A model generated the notes under the pieces. The model did not search any database. It was not told where the DNA came from and was given only the letters and a program-made list of their open reading frames with translations. From NCBI GenBank assembly GCA_033026295.1, contig CM065181.1, positions 1,674,001 to 1,738,000 of the forward strand: a DNA stretch of 64,000 nucleotides. Direction: 5' to 3'. The translations under genes and the position numbers were made by a program. This stretch comes from Channa striata (taxonomy: Eukaryota > Chordata > Actinopteri > Anabantiformes > Channidae). Shown piece by piece: positions 1 through 10,900 of the stretch (the first letter of the stretch is position 1; every line of letters begins with the position of its first letter).

Positions 1-994
1 TGTTGTCCATACATTATGTGATACATTTGCATTTGTCTAACTTTTATTGTGTGGGGCTTTGAGATTGTTCTTCTTGCCTATGAACTCAACTCCTCTGCCA
101 TCCCAGCCTCTTGAATTTTGTGATACAATTCAAAAATTACCTCCAGCTCTTGGTTCTGTGCTGTACAATAATTTGTACATTCACAGCTACTAAAACTTTA
201 GCCTGCAGCTTTCTCTACCACTGTGGTGAATTTAACTAAAGTTCATCCTCATGAGCTCAGATCTGCTTGGACCATCATCAAACATCAGAACTTGCCACAG
301 TGTTGCCACACTGTAAAGCTATTAGCTAGTGGTTAATCCTTTTAAGTTTCACATACTGAACCTGTTACCCTGGATACCCGAATATTGTTGGATAACCACA
401 ACTTGACTCTACGGACAAAACATATCAATCAGTTTCATGTTGTTCATTAGTGCATTGTCTGGTGAGAAATGAACTGAAACAGAAGTTGAAACAAACCTTT
501 TCAAGTCTGAAACAAGCATCCACTTCAGATAAATGATGAGGTCAAAGGTCAAGGTCACCATGACATTGTGTCCATCTCCTTTTTTAATGACATTTTGCCA
601 GTGCTGTTTTATAATGCCTTTTAGAAGTTTCCTCAACTTGGAATAAGCATCCAGCAGGGGTCAAGGATGAACTGATCTTCGTGATCAAATTCAAAAAGTT
701 AGTCAATGTGTGTCACATCATCATCCCATTCTTTTAAATGTTATACTGTATATCTGAAATACATAGAGGGAATTTAATTATATCTTTCCCAAATGTCCAC
801 TTGGACCCATGGATAAAATGATTAGAATATGAGACTCGACAGACATGCATGTAAACTGATTGACAATTTGTAGATGCTAACTTTTATACTGACATTTTGT
901 AGAAAGTGAAAATGCCCATCTGTCTGGCCCCCCAACAGCCATTTGTCACATTTACAGATAAAGTTTTTTGTTCTGTTTCTGTTTTCTGTTCCAG
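1..994. other. No gene seen; presumed gabbr1 intron upstream of the sushi 2 exon
   Basis: AT-rich sequence with no recognisable coding segment on either strand. I looked for the first sushi domain exon expected upstream in GABA-B1a and did not find it. The last 30 bases form a pyrimidine-rich tract ending in AG, the acceptor for the next exon. Confidence 0.6.
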
Positions 995-1180
995 TGTTGT
1001 TATGTCCTCGGGTGTGGACATCTTTAGAAAATGGATGGGTGTCTTCTTGGCCTGTGGGGCCCCCAGTGGAAGGGACAGTGTTGCACTACAGCTGTCTGCC
1101 TGGCTTCATTCTCATGGGTCGAAACTCATCGCAGTGCAATAAGATGGGCAAATGGGATACACCCAAACCTGTGTGTCACT
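995..1180 (+). CDS. gabbr1: gabbr1 exon: second sushi (CCP) domain, GABA-B1a-specific
   Basis: This 186-nt exon encodes a complete complement-control (sushi) module. It has four cysteines in the C..C..C..W..C pattern: LLC near the start, YSC, SQC and PVC, with the tryptophan in KWDT. Segments such as SLENG and TPKP match the second sushi domain of GABA-B1a. In known receptors the 1a sushi domains act extracellularly and are linked to axonal/presynaptic targeting. The exon is bounded by a long pyrimidine tract plus CAG (ends 994) and by GTGAGT (1181). Both ends are phase 1, so it can be skipped in frame, as reported for mammalian isoforms lacking this domain. An NSS N-glycosylation sequon lies between the second and third cysteines. 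The frame enters from an upstream exon not in the window. Confidence 0.92.
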
Positions 1181-1460
1181 GTGAGTCAGTGTCCTCCCTC
1201 TAAACTCTGCTGCATGGTTAAACATTTTGTCTTTAAACTCAAGAAAACACCACACAAAAGTACATCTAGCTTTCTAGATTTCTTTATATATATGTCATCT
1301 TTCCCCACACTAATTCTGAAATAAGCAGAATACGCCAGGGTGAACTGATTGGTTGCCTTGTTTTATTCAGTGTAAATGTAACTGAGTTTTATTTATTATC
1401 AATTAGTTTTTTCATAAAATAAAAGTAGTAATGTCTAACCCTGTTTCTTTGTTACTTTAG

Positions 1461-1478
1461 ACGATCGACCCAACAAAG
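1461..1478 (+). CDS. gabbr1: gabbr1 18-nt microexon joining sushi 2 to the Venus flytrap domain
   Basis: A strong acceptor (TTACTTTAG) is followed after 18 nt by a strong donor (GTAAGA). The preceding exon ends with one base of a codon, and this exon supplies two bases, five full codons and one leading base. The result reads as a Y-D-R-P-N-K linker followed by the shared glycine at 42230. Mammalian GABA-B1a has a very short exon coding a linker at the same place, which I recall as 21 nt. Six residues in place of seven is a small difference. Both flanking phases fit, which makes chance unlikely, but RNA evidence would settle it. It is too short for ordinary ORF detection. Confidence 0.85.
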
Positions 1479-2549
1479 GTAAGAACATTTTATTCTTTAC
1501 ACTAAAGCAAAATAAATGATATTGAAACAAAAAAATGCATGAAAACTGATTACAGTTTTTAAACTTATATTTGTAATACAGCAGTTCTTAGCCACAAACC
1601 TTCTACATGACCAAAGAGACTGTTCTGTACACATTCAATGTCTGTTAATCAAACAAATGTCTACATTTAATGGTTGGGATGATGACCAGTGAGTCCCCCA
1701 GATCTGACAGATGGTTTTGTTTAATTTTGTCTTTCATTCTAAGCTTTGTACACTGTCTGACTTTATGTAACAGGTAGCAGAATTCTTTATTTGATAAATG
1801 AGCCATAGTGATAGTGATCACAAATTAAGGCTCCAACTTTATTGAAATCCATTAGTGATGCAGTCTGATACAGAACAAATGTTTTTCTAAAAGCTATAAT
1901 ATAAGGCATTGGCTTGACATCAGTTTTGATCTGATATGAACCTACAATAACTGTTTATTACAAATGTACTTGTATATAAATGTACTGGAATAAATGTCAC
2001 ATAATGTATTTTTTCGGATCTACCCGATCCAAATACTGAATATTCATTTTCAAAAGAATCATGCAACTAGTATTGTTGTTATGGTATAAATAATTAAGAA
2101 GTAAGAATTTATATTCTCACATAAGAAAAAACTCACGTGAAAATGTGACTATTCGTGTGGGTCTAGGTGTCTTCTAGATGACTATAGGCCTCTGGTGAAT
2201 ATTTGAAATTTGGCACAGAATCTGAGAATGGAGCCCAACCAGCAGAAGTGTCTGTGCATCGCAGCCCAAGCTTGACATCACCATGTCATCCATAGCTTTT
2301 TTCATATTTAGTGGTCATACCATAGTTCCAAAAACAACATACTTTTCAACCAAAGAAAAGTGATTTCCTGCAATGCCTTTATTTGTATGTTATACATTGG
2401 TCTTTAAATGTGAGCTGATCACAAATCACAAATATTGTCAGTAATTAGCTTTCTTTTCTTTATTGCACGCAGCTATCAAACATATAGAAATTGAAGGTGG
2501 AAAAAGTAATGGCAATACTAGGTTTTTGATGCCACAAGAATCCAATCAG
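1479..2549. other. No feature recognised; start of the roughly 40.75-kb gabbr1a intron
   Basis: AT-rich intronic sequence after the microexon donor. I see no coding match, RNA gene or clear repeat. Confidence 0.5.
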
Positions 2550-2775
2550 TGAAACAAGACTAGAGGTGGTTTAGAACTGGCTTGACTTACAAAAACAGTG
2601 TCAGGTGTGCTATTCACAAGCACATGGACTGAAATAAGCCATACCTGAAGTTTGCCACAGAACCACCTTGATTCTCCTCAGCACTACTGGGAAAGCATCT
2701 TGTAGACAGATGAAACGAAGGCACAACAACTGTTTGGGACACACAGCACTATGTGTGCTGTAAACAAACATGAAA
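2550..2775 (+). pseudogene. Tc1-like transposase relic
   Basis: Translation of 2667-2773 gives a segment resembling the middle of Tc1/mariner transposases, around the second catalytic aspartate. It contains HYWESIL, then a stop codon, then TDETK, followed by LFGTHST. The stop sits where the conserved W of the WTDET motif is expected. The sequence upstream to about 2550 looks like more of the same element but is badly decayed. It directly adjoins the 3' tail of the next LINE. It cannot encode an active enzyme. Confidence 0.7.
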
Positions 2776-3088
2776 AAATTATTAGATTAGATTAGATTAG
2801 ATTCAACTTTATTGTCATTACACATGTACAAGTACAAGGCAACGAAATGCAGTTTATGTCTAACCAGAAGTGCAATAAGCAGCAAGTGCAGGATATAGGT
2901 TATAAATTACTGCTCGACGCAGACAGTGTTTCTTTGTATGTCCTCAATGGCTGGAAGTGGAGTCCCCGTAATGTGTTGGGCAGTTTTCACTACCCGCTGC
3001 AGTGCCTTACGCTCTGCAGCAGAGCAGCTCCCGTACCAGACTGCGACACAGTTGGTTAGGATGCTCTCTATTGTGCAGCGGTAGAAGT

Positions 3089-4399
3089 TCACCAGGATAA
3101 CCGGGGAAGATGGTTTTTCTTGAGTGTTCTCAAGAAGAAGAGGCACTGGTGAGCCTTCTTGATTAGGCTGGAGGTGTTGGTGGTCCAGGACAGGTCCTCC
3201 GAGATGTGGGTACCCAGGAACTTGAAGGATGAAACAGGCTCAACGGCCATCCCCTTAACATGGAGGGAATGGTGTGAGCCTCTTTTCTCCTTCCTGAAGT
3301 CCACAATGAGCTCCTTGGTCTTGTTGGTGTTAAGGAGCAGATTATTATCCCTGCACCAAGTGACCAGATGCTGGACCTCCTCCCTGTAGGCAGTCTCATC
3401 ATTGTTGGTGATGAGACCGATCACTGTTGTATTGTCTGCAAACTTAATGATGGTGTTAGATCCGTGCATGGGCTTGCAGTCATGGGTGAAGAGGGAGTAG
3501 AGGAAAGGGCTCAGCACACAGCCCTGTGGTACCCCAGTGTTGAGCGTGATGGTGGTGGAACAGATGTGGTCTGACCTAACATGCTGAGGTCTGTTGGTCA
3601 GAAAGTCCATGATCCAGTTGCAGAGTAATGTGTTAATGTCCCGGTCTCTAAGTTTGGTAATTAACTTAGAGGGTATTACAGTGTTGAATGCTGAGCTGAA
3701 GTCAACAAACACCATGCCTGTGTTCTTATTGTCCAGGTGTGTTAGCACAGAGTGCAGTGCAATGGAGACTGCATCCTCTGTGCTCCTGTTGCCACGGTAG
3801 GCAAACTGGTGTGGGTCTAGTGTGGGTGGGAGGCAGTCCTTCAGGTTTGCCAGGACCAGCCGCTCAAAGCACTTCATAATGATGGGCGTGAGTGCTACAG
3901 GGCGGTAGTCGTTCAGGCATGTTGGGCTGGAGTGTTTCGGCACTGGCACAATGGCGGTGGATTTTAATGTTGGCACAGCAGCTTGATCAAGGGACATGTT
4001 AAAAATGTCTCTGAATACCCCAGTAAGCTGCTCACCACATGCCTTAAGAACACGTCCAGGGATGCCGTCTGGTCCAGCAGCCTTGTGCCCGTTGACCTGG
4101 CTCAGTGTGGTGTAGACATCTGTGGAGGTGAGTGTGATGGGTGAGTGGTTGGTTGAAGGAGTGATTCTGGTGGCAGGTTCTTTGTTGTCTCCTTCAAAGC
4201 GAGCATAAAAGTCATTAAGCTGGTTTAGGAAGGAGACATTTCTGTCCGGGAGGGTAAAGTGGCTGTGTTTGTAGTCCGTAATGGCCTGGATGCCCTGCCA
4301 CATGCGTCGAGGTTCAGAGTTGGAAAAGTGCCCCTCTAGCTTTAGTTTGTAGCAGTGCTTGGCCTTTTGATGCCCCCTCTTCACATTTGTAGGCAGCAT
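3089..4399 (-). pseudogene. LINE reverse transcriptase domain, 436-codon open segment
   Basis: An open reading frame covers the linker and reverse transcriptase of the LINE at 2783-5290. Conserved blocks are visible in order: the GPDGIPGRVLK block, NDYRPVALT, the palm segment FVDFSSAFNTV with its first catalytic aspartate, and GVPQGCVLSPFLY. The second palm motif reads FADNTT where FADDTT is expected, so one catalytic aspartate appears lost. Late-palm and thumb-like sequence (FKFLGTHI) follows. The final part continues in another frame at about 2907-3146. The copy is therefore frameshifted and probably inactive. Confidence 0.85.
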
Positions 4400-5165
4400 T
4401 ACGTGCCTTCAGCAGGAGGCACACCTCCTTCTTCATCCATGGCTTCTGATTTGGGTATGTGGTGATCTGCTTCTGGGATGTAACACTGTCTATGGTGGCA
4501 TTAATGTAATCCAGAACAGAGGAAGTGTAGCTGTTTATGTCCGTGTGAGAGCCACTGGTGGCCTGGGAAGCAAACGTACTCCAGTCTGTGTGTTGAAACC
4601 TGTCCTGGAGTGTAAAGTCAGCCCCTGCTGGCCACACTTTGATGTTCATCACTGATGGCTTCACACGGTTGATGAGGGGTGAATACTTGGGGGTGAGGAA
4701 CACAGAAAGGTGATCTGATTGTCCCAGGTGGGGGAGGGGGGTCACAGCGTAGGCTTCAGCCATGTTTGTGTATACATGGTCCAGCGTCTTGTTTCCTCTG
4801 GTGTGACAAAAAATGTTTTGGTGGAATTTGGGGAGCACTGCCTTTAGGTTGGAGTGATTGAAATCTCCAGCAACAATAAATGCAGCCTCCCGGTGAGCAG
4901 TCTGTTGTTTACTGATGGCCGTATGAAGTTCGTTCATAGCAAGCTTGGCATCAGCGTCGGAAGGGACGTAAACAGCAGTTATGATGGTGGAGGTGAACTC
5001 CCGTGGCAGATAGAAATGTCTACACTTAACCATGAGAAACTCTAGGTCAGCTGAGCAGTGTCTCCCAAGAGTGACAGAGTTCGTGCACCAAGCTTTGTTA
5101 ACATAAATGCACAGTCCTCCTTCTCTGGTCTTACCGGAGTCATCTGCCGTTCCGTCCTGGAACAC
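4314..5165 (-). pseudogene. LINE AP-type endonuclease domain, 283-codon open segment
   Basis: This is the N-terminal half of the ORF2-like protein of the same LINE. It shows endonuclease hallmarks: REGGLCIYVN, the VAGDFNHSNL block, NKTLDHVYTN and the C-terminal GQSDH motif with the catalytic histidine. The domain continues further upstream in the element than the ATG at 5165 suggests. It overlaps the reverse transcriptase segment in a different frame, which marks a frameshift. In living LINEs this enzyme nicks the target DNA to prime reverse transcription. Confidence 0.85.
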
Positions 5166-5290
5166 GTGGTGGTCAGCTAGCGTGATAGCATTGTCCGGTA
5201 CACCGCTGTTTAACCAAGTTTCGTAGAAGATTGTGATGTTACAGTTCTAGAGTCTCTTGCTGTGGCGATGTGCACGCGCCGCCATCTTGT

Positions 5291-7139
5291 GTTATTATCT
5301 GAACATTGATGTACAATGAGGGGGAATCATGAATAAGAACTGTTGCTGCTGCCCCTGGACCTAAACGACTTCCCAATTTAGACATGAAAATAAATTCCCA
5401 AGTTTGTCAAGACATCCCACTCAAAAATTTCAGGTTTGCTCTCTGCAAGTTGAGGCTCAGAATATCTGGGTGATGGACCCCAAACATCCAAATATGACTA
5501 CTACAGAATGGTAGAAACCCACTAGCACCCAGAACTTAACTCAATAGTGCTGAATGACTTCCAGAGAAGTGTTACCATCACATGTCCTAAGGTTAAGCTG
5601 GGCCAGTTCTGTAAGAAAGAATGATCCAAACTTCTTCCTGAATGTTGCAGATATTACTGCCAAAGGAGGTTTAACCAGTTATTAAAATGCTGTTGCTATT
5701 AGTTTTTCCACGATCACTCATTTAATGAGTGTGTTCAATGACATGTTTGTGTTTCATAAGCTTAGAAATATTCCATTATTTTTATTTTTGAGCCATTGGT
5801 TAAAATGAAGTCACATTTATTATGCAGAAAACCAGGAAAAAGCCAAAAAGTGCCTTTTTCTTTTGCGTAAATATAGCTGCCCTGATGTTAAACTGTACAA
5901 AATCATAACAGCTACATTTACCCGTGGAATTAATTAGAAATGGGAGCTTTATATAATGCACTGACTTTCAAACCTCTATTTTAGACTGTGTCACATGAGT
6001 AAAGTAGTTGGAAGGTCTACTTTTTAGAGTCAGTAAAGTTTGTTAGGGAAATTCTGACATCTGGAAGCATATGTGATGATATATCTTTTGATGGATGGGT
6101 CAAGTCTGTATATAAAATATGCCCATTTCCAACCATCACCTATGCTGTAATTGACAAGTGTCAGAACACACAGTGCACTTGCTAGATGGTGGTTGTGTAT
6201 ATGCAGACTAGTCAAAAAGCTGGCGCTGAGCCCTGTCCATGTGGCTGAAAGGTGTGGACAGAAATGGGTCACTGCCAACTGTAGTCACTACTCCTTGTCT
6301 GTAAGAGATTCAAAGTAATGTGTGACTCACAAGGAGAAGAACTGTAAGGCTCAGTTGAACCTGGATATATTCTGTCGCTACCACAGTTTCCAGTGTGGGT
6401 CCTGCTGATATGGAGCAGGCTGGACCATATTGTCCATTCCTGTGCATAACTATGAAAATGTAACAACAGTTCGTATCTGAGTTGCAGTGCCGCATGAAGA
6501 CAACATAAACTTTGACTAGTCAGCATGGCTAGCTTCAGTTTTCTTTCCAGTAGTTAAAGTTCAGCTCTCCTCTGACGAGGTATACACATCTAACAAAGCC
6601 ATCTTCTTTGCAAACCTCTTGTTGACTGTGACCCCTCTTTTGCAGGGAATGAAAACAACGGTGACAATACTCCCATCTTATCTCATGGTGGCAATGTTGT
6701 GCTGCCTATAACATTACAGAGCTGTTTTCATCCCATTTGCAGAGAAGGTGAAAGAGTTGTTCTGTATCGTTGTTCTGTAATGCTGGTAATATCCAGTGAA
6801 TAACTGAGCAGTAACAAATGTTGTGACTACTACATTGTTTGGCAGGTATGTTCTAAAATTAGGAGTTTATTTGTCTTCCCTCCTATTTTCCTGTCTATTC
6901 AGTGATAGGTGGTTAGTGGTTAGCTTTAGTGGTCGTGGTTACCTGACCCACTTTTAAAATTTCCTTTCAGACTGACTATATTGGATGAAGATTTATTTAT
7001 TCGTCTTTATTAAGCAACAAAAAAACAACAGCATATCACTGTATAAAAAAACACACATGGGGATGCAATTATATCCTAATATTTTATATAACATAATATG
7101 TACAAACAATTCAAAATTAAAGCAAAATACCTCTCTGTG
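5291..7139. other. No feature recognised in intronic sequence
   Basis: AT-rich sequence without credible coding potential. Short open stretches near 6030-6526 on the minus strand have no family resemblance. Confidence 0.5.
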
Positions 7140-7520
7140 AGCAGCAGAGTTTTGGAAGGGTCAGCACTGCCTCCTTACAGCTAAAAGGTTCACTGGTTCG
7201 AATCTATTAGCTGGCTGTGGCCTTTCTATGTGGAGTTTGCATGTTCTTCCTGTGTTTGTGTAGGTTTCCTCTAGGTGGTTTCCTGCCACAATACCAAGAC
7301 ATTAATGATAGATTAATTGGTGACCCTAAATGGCCAGTAGGTGTAATTGGGAGTGTGAATGTTTGTCTGTCTGTGTATGTCTCTCTGTGTTTGCCCTGAG
7401 ACAGACTTTAGACCTGTCCAAGGTGAACCCCACCTTTAGCATAATGACAGCTGGAATTGGCTCCAGTCATCAACGACCCTAAACAGGATAAGTGGTTACA
7501 AATAATAGATGGATGGATGG
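7140..7520 (+). repeat. RTE-type 3' tail repeat ending in (ATGG)n
   Basis: A decayed copy of a common teleost interspersed repeat. It shows the successive landmarks GCACTGCCTCCTTACAG, GGAGTTTGCATGTTCTTCC, a TTAATTGGTGACCCTAAAT segment, a GTGTGAATGTTTGTCTGTC segment, and a final GATGGATGGATGG array. The same order occurs at 46440-46812. The tetranucleotide tail suits an RTE-clade LINE 3' end or a SINE derived from one. Confidence 0.75.
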
Positions 7521-10500
7521 AAAATACCTCTCTTTTTTTTCTTTAAATATTTTCTGGCATTCTAGGATCGAGTTTAAAAACACGGTGTGTGTGGTTTTGA
7601 ACTTTTAAACACACAAATTTATAGCAAAATGGCAGAGAACATGAACTGGCATCTTTTATGCATCTAATTTATGTTTTAGAGACTTCTAACCTTTTTCTGC
7701 TGGTTGCTCCTTGCAATTAATTCCTTTTTTTTTTTTTATACGGTATATGTGTCATTTGCCCATAATTGTCATTTGCCCAGTTATGCATTTCTCAGATGCA
7801 TAATTCCACCGCAGAACAAGCCATGGTAACTTGCCAAACTTAAGATTTGCTTATTAAGGTAATAGAAAATGTAATGCTGTTGCATTTATATTTTCTACAA
7901 AACTCATTTGCTGTCGCAGTTTGGTTTTGTATAAACCAAAACTTTATAGACAGGTTTGCATCAGTACAGCCTAAAAAAACAAATACAAGACCAAAAATAA
8001 CACACATTATTCAATGTCCTAAATAAATATACAGGAAGAAAAGGCAGAAGTAGAAAATAAAAGGGGACTTTGTCTCATTATTTGGCTTTAGGAATTGACA
8101 TTAAAAAAAACTATATAAATGTCTAAATAACAATTTTTAAAGACGGAAGTGCAGACTTTTAAAACAAATTCTGTGTTAACGACTCTGCTTCTGTCTTTTA
8201 AAATGTACAGCTAAAGGTCAGTATCAGCAGAATTCAGAAAATAGAGCGTTTAATGCTAGGTGGCACTACGACTCTATCCTCAGAACTAGAATATAATACA
8301 CAAAGATTAAGATGTACGACAGAAGCAACATTTGGGATTTTTTCAAATATGTTATTGGATCACAGCTGTCTTCATGCCAGAGTGCTACTGCTAACATATG
8401 CAGATGCGAACAGGCTCCAGGTGTAACCCACAGTGTTGTGCACAGTGATAGATGGCTGTGCCAGGGCAAAATTCACTCTGTTTTGCGGGTATGCAGGTAG
8501 ATAATGCTTATGGCAGGGAGGGTAAGACATGGAGACAAACAGGATGCAGAGAAACACAGATGTAGAAGCAAAGGAGTGATGCTGCTTATAACAGGATGAA
8601 ATGAATAAGAAGAACAGAGGGAGACTGGGGACAGCATGGGAAGGAGAGCAGGCAATTTATATCTCTTATCAATTTAGCAAATGGATTTGTATGCATGTTT
8701 TTCAATGAGACAGAGGAAAGTACACTTGCATTAAGGTGCTACTGGCCTTTGCTGAGTCCTTTCTGCTCACAGACTCTGGTGACTTGCTGTCCTCCAGTCT
8801 CATGCTAATGAACAGCCAGCATTTCTTCTATCCTTAGATAACAGGGATTGTGCTACATTTATATTATGTAAAGCGAATGTAATACTCAAAGAAACTACTT
8901 TGAAGCCATTTGACGGAGCCAGACGCCTCAGTTAATGTTTTTTGTGGGCTATGGCTGCTCATTATAATTATTCTCTGCCTTGTCAAACCTTCAGGGAAAC
9001 ATCTGACTTAATTTTTAACAGAGAAACACAATGTTGTCATCCACACACCCTAATTACATCATCTGTCTGAGCACTGCTGTAGCATTTCCCCGCACCGCCT
9101 GTGATCACAAAAGTTTCAAGACAAACTAAGTTGAATGATTTTGTGCAAAATTGTATTTATTTCTTTATTTTTAATGTTTTTAAAGGAGTATTAGTTGATT
9201 TCTGAGTAGCAGAACAAGGGGTAAGGGCAAGATTTTTTTGGCTGTTCGGCTATTCGGCTATTCATATTTATTATACATAGTTAATGTCTAACTTTAATAG
9301 CATTAACATATGAATACGTTTTTTGTATACTCATATCAATACTCCATGGATATTAGCATTTGTATAGTTGTTATAGTTACAATTGTTCTTCTGAATCTTT
9401 TCTCTGGACAGTTTGTGTACTGTTGACATCATGCTTACAATGTACAGTATATCCTCAGGTCTTTTTGCCTTCTGAAGGTCCTGTTGATATTCTTGTAACA
9501 AAGAGTGAGCAGACAGAGGTCTCTATAATCAAGAAACACCTCTGTGAATACCGTCAGTTTCCTTTTCCACAAAGGTTAATGTGTAGATTGGTCCAGAGCT
9601 GTCAGCTCCTCAGTAAACAACAAATAAAATGTAATATTGACAGAGCTGCTGGCTTGTTATTGCTCCCTCCTGTGGGACTGTGTAGGAAATCAGGTTTTGA
9701 CAACAGTATAATTGCAGTCTGTCAGAGCTCTTGGTAGCATGGCTTCCATTTATGGTTTGCAAATGTGGTTTCCCTTACTGTGTAGTTTGTCAGTGTGAGG
9801 TTTTGTGCATTGGTCACATAGTGAGAGGGTGAAAATCAACCTGTGGGAATCAGGGTGTTAGTGATGCTGTATTGTGTTTGCAGCTTGGTGAATCAGAGGT
9901 AGCACTAATCCAGTGATCCTGAGGCCTGGAGCTGTGGCTTCAGCCAGCAGGTAGCAACATGCATTAGCATCTTTTAATTAAGGACGCATTAAACAAACAT
10001 GCAACATCTTTCTCCCTGTGAGCTTCTACCTCCCACCTGAAACCAATGCAGTGATAGAAAGGTCAGCTGTGTGTGTCTTTGTGATGGTAGAAGTGCAAAC
10101 TGAGACGGAGGAAGAGGAAGAGGCATTTGTTTTTCTGCTCAACTAAATCATCAAATAGACTAGTAGTATTAAACTATGTATTATGCACATAAAAAGCTGA
10201 CCCAATCTAAATTTGGACAGCAATATAATCCAGCCAATATAGTCCCAATGAGGGAGGAGTTAACAGGAATTTTTATATGCTCATCTGAGTTGCCTTACCT
10301 TGTTAGTGAAGAGTGATGAAACTGTGTGCAGCTTGAAAGTTATTAAGTATCTCAAGTCTTTGCTGAAAGATTCGGATAATAATGACAGCAATGACAGATC
10401 TTTTCTTTTGCTGATTTTGCATATATTATTTACATCATTATTTTGGATCAAACCTGTTGTGGATTGTGTAGAACTTGTTGAGGGTTATGGTTTGATGCTG

Positions 10501-10842
10501 GAAAACAAAGAGATAGTCAAAGAATGTGACAATATGTAGCTTCAAAGCAGGTCTCCCAGGTGAACCACGGGCTGGTTTCAGAAATGACTTTTACTTAAAA
10601 CTTTACACCCCTTCACCTTCAACTCACTGAGCTGAATATTCCCGTTTTATGCAGAAGACAAGGCAGGACCAATGCAGCAGTTTAACATCTGGTGCTGGCA
10701 TAAAGGGGGGTCCACAATAACACCCAGGAGGCAATTATCCTACTTTGAAAGTGCAGTGTGAAAATGGCTTTAGATTATATGTTTGACACAAATAATCACA
10801 TACGACATGATCTTATTACTGTTTCTGCCAGATGTTGCGGCT
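7521..10842. other. No feature recognised in intronic sequence
   Basis: Unique-looking AT-rich DNA. A 125-codon open stretch at 9360-9737 has no recognisable domain. The block around 8880-9110 looks less degenerate than its surroundings, but I cannot judge conservation without alignment. Confidence 0.4.
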
Positions 10843-10900
10843 GTAGCTCAGTTGGTAAGGCAAGTCGTCCATGGACCACAGGGTCAGTGGTGCTATTTTT
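10843..10900 (+). repeat. tRNA-like SINE head fragment
   Basis: GCTGTAGCTCAGTTGGTAAG resembles the A-box half of a tRNA-derived SINE. A degraded B-box-like region follows, then unrelated sequence. It is not a folded tRNA gene. Confidence 0.45.

Larger units (their letters stand above)
2783..5290 (-). mobile_element. CR1/L2/Rex1-type LINE with AP endonuclease and reverse transcriptase, TCTAA tail
   Basis: A non-LTR retrotransposon in reverse orientation. Its 3' end at the low coordinates is a short TCTAA pentamer array preceded by an AATAAAG-type ending. Upstream lie the reverse transcriptase and then the AP-like endonuclease. The 5' end near 5290 starts with AAGATGGCGGCGCG on the minus strand. 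That resembles a YY1 site and may mark the element's true start. No ORF1 is visible. The ORF is broken by at least one frameshift around 4314-4399. The clade is named only as Jockey-superfamily (CR1, L2 or Rex1-Babar), because I cannot place it by alignment. Confidence 0.88.

Noticed and set aside
1..994. First sushi domain exon of GABA-B1a
   Set aside because: No four-cysteine sushi pattern or suitable splice sites found. It must lie upstream of the window.
3159..3800. Several + strand open frames over the LINE
   Set aside because: They are antisense shadows of the reverse transcriptase frame on the minus strand. The same applies to + strand frames over 22749-24855, 33468-35035 and 62555-63171.
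8880..9110. Possible conserved non-coding element
   Set aside because: It looks less degenerate, but conservation cannot be judged from one sequence, so I do not claim it.
9360..9737. 125-codon open frame on the + strand
   Set aside because: Composition and sequence look random, with no family resemblance.
10843..10900. Possible tRNA gene
   Set aside because: Only the A-box half is good. I cannot form the acceptor, anticodon and T arms, so a SINE head is the better reading.
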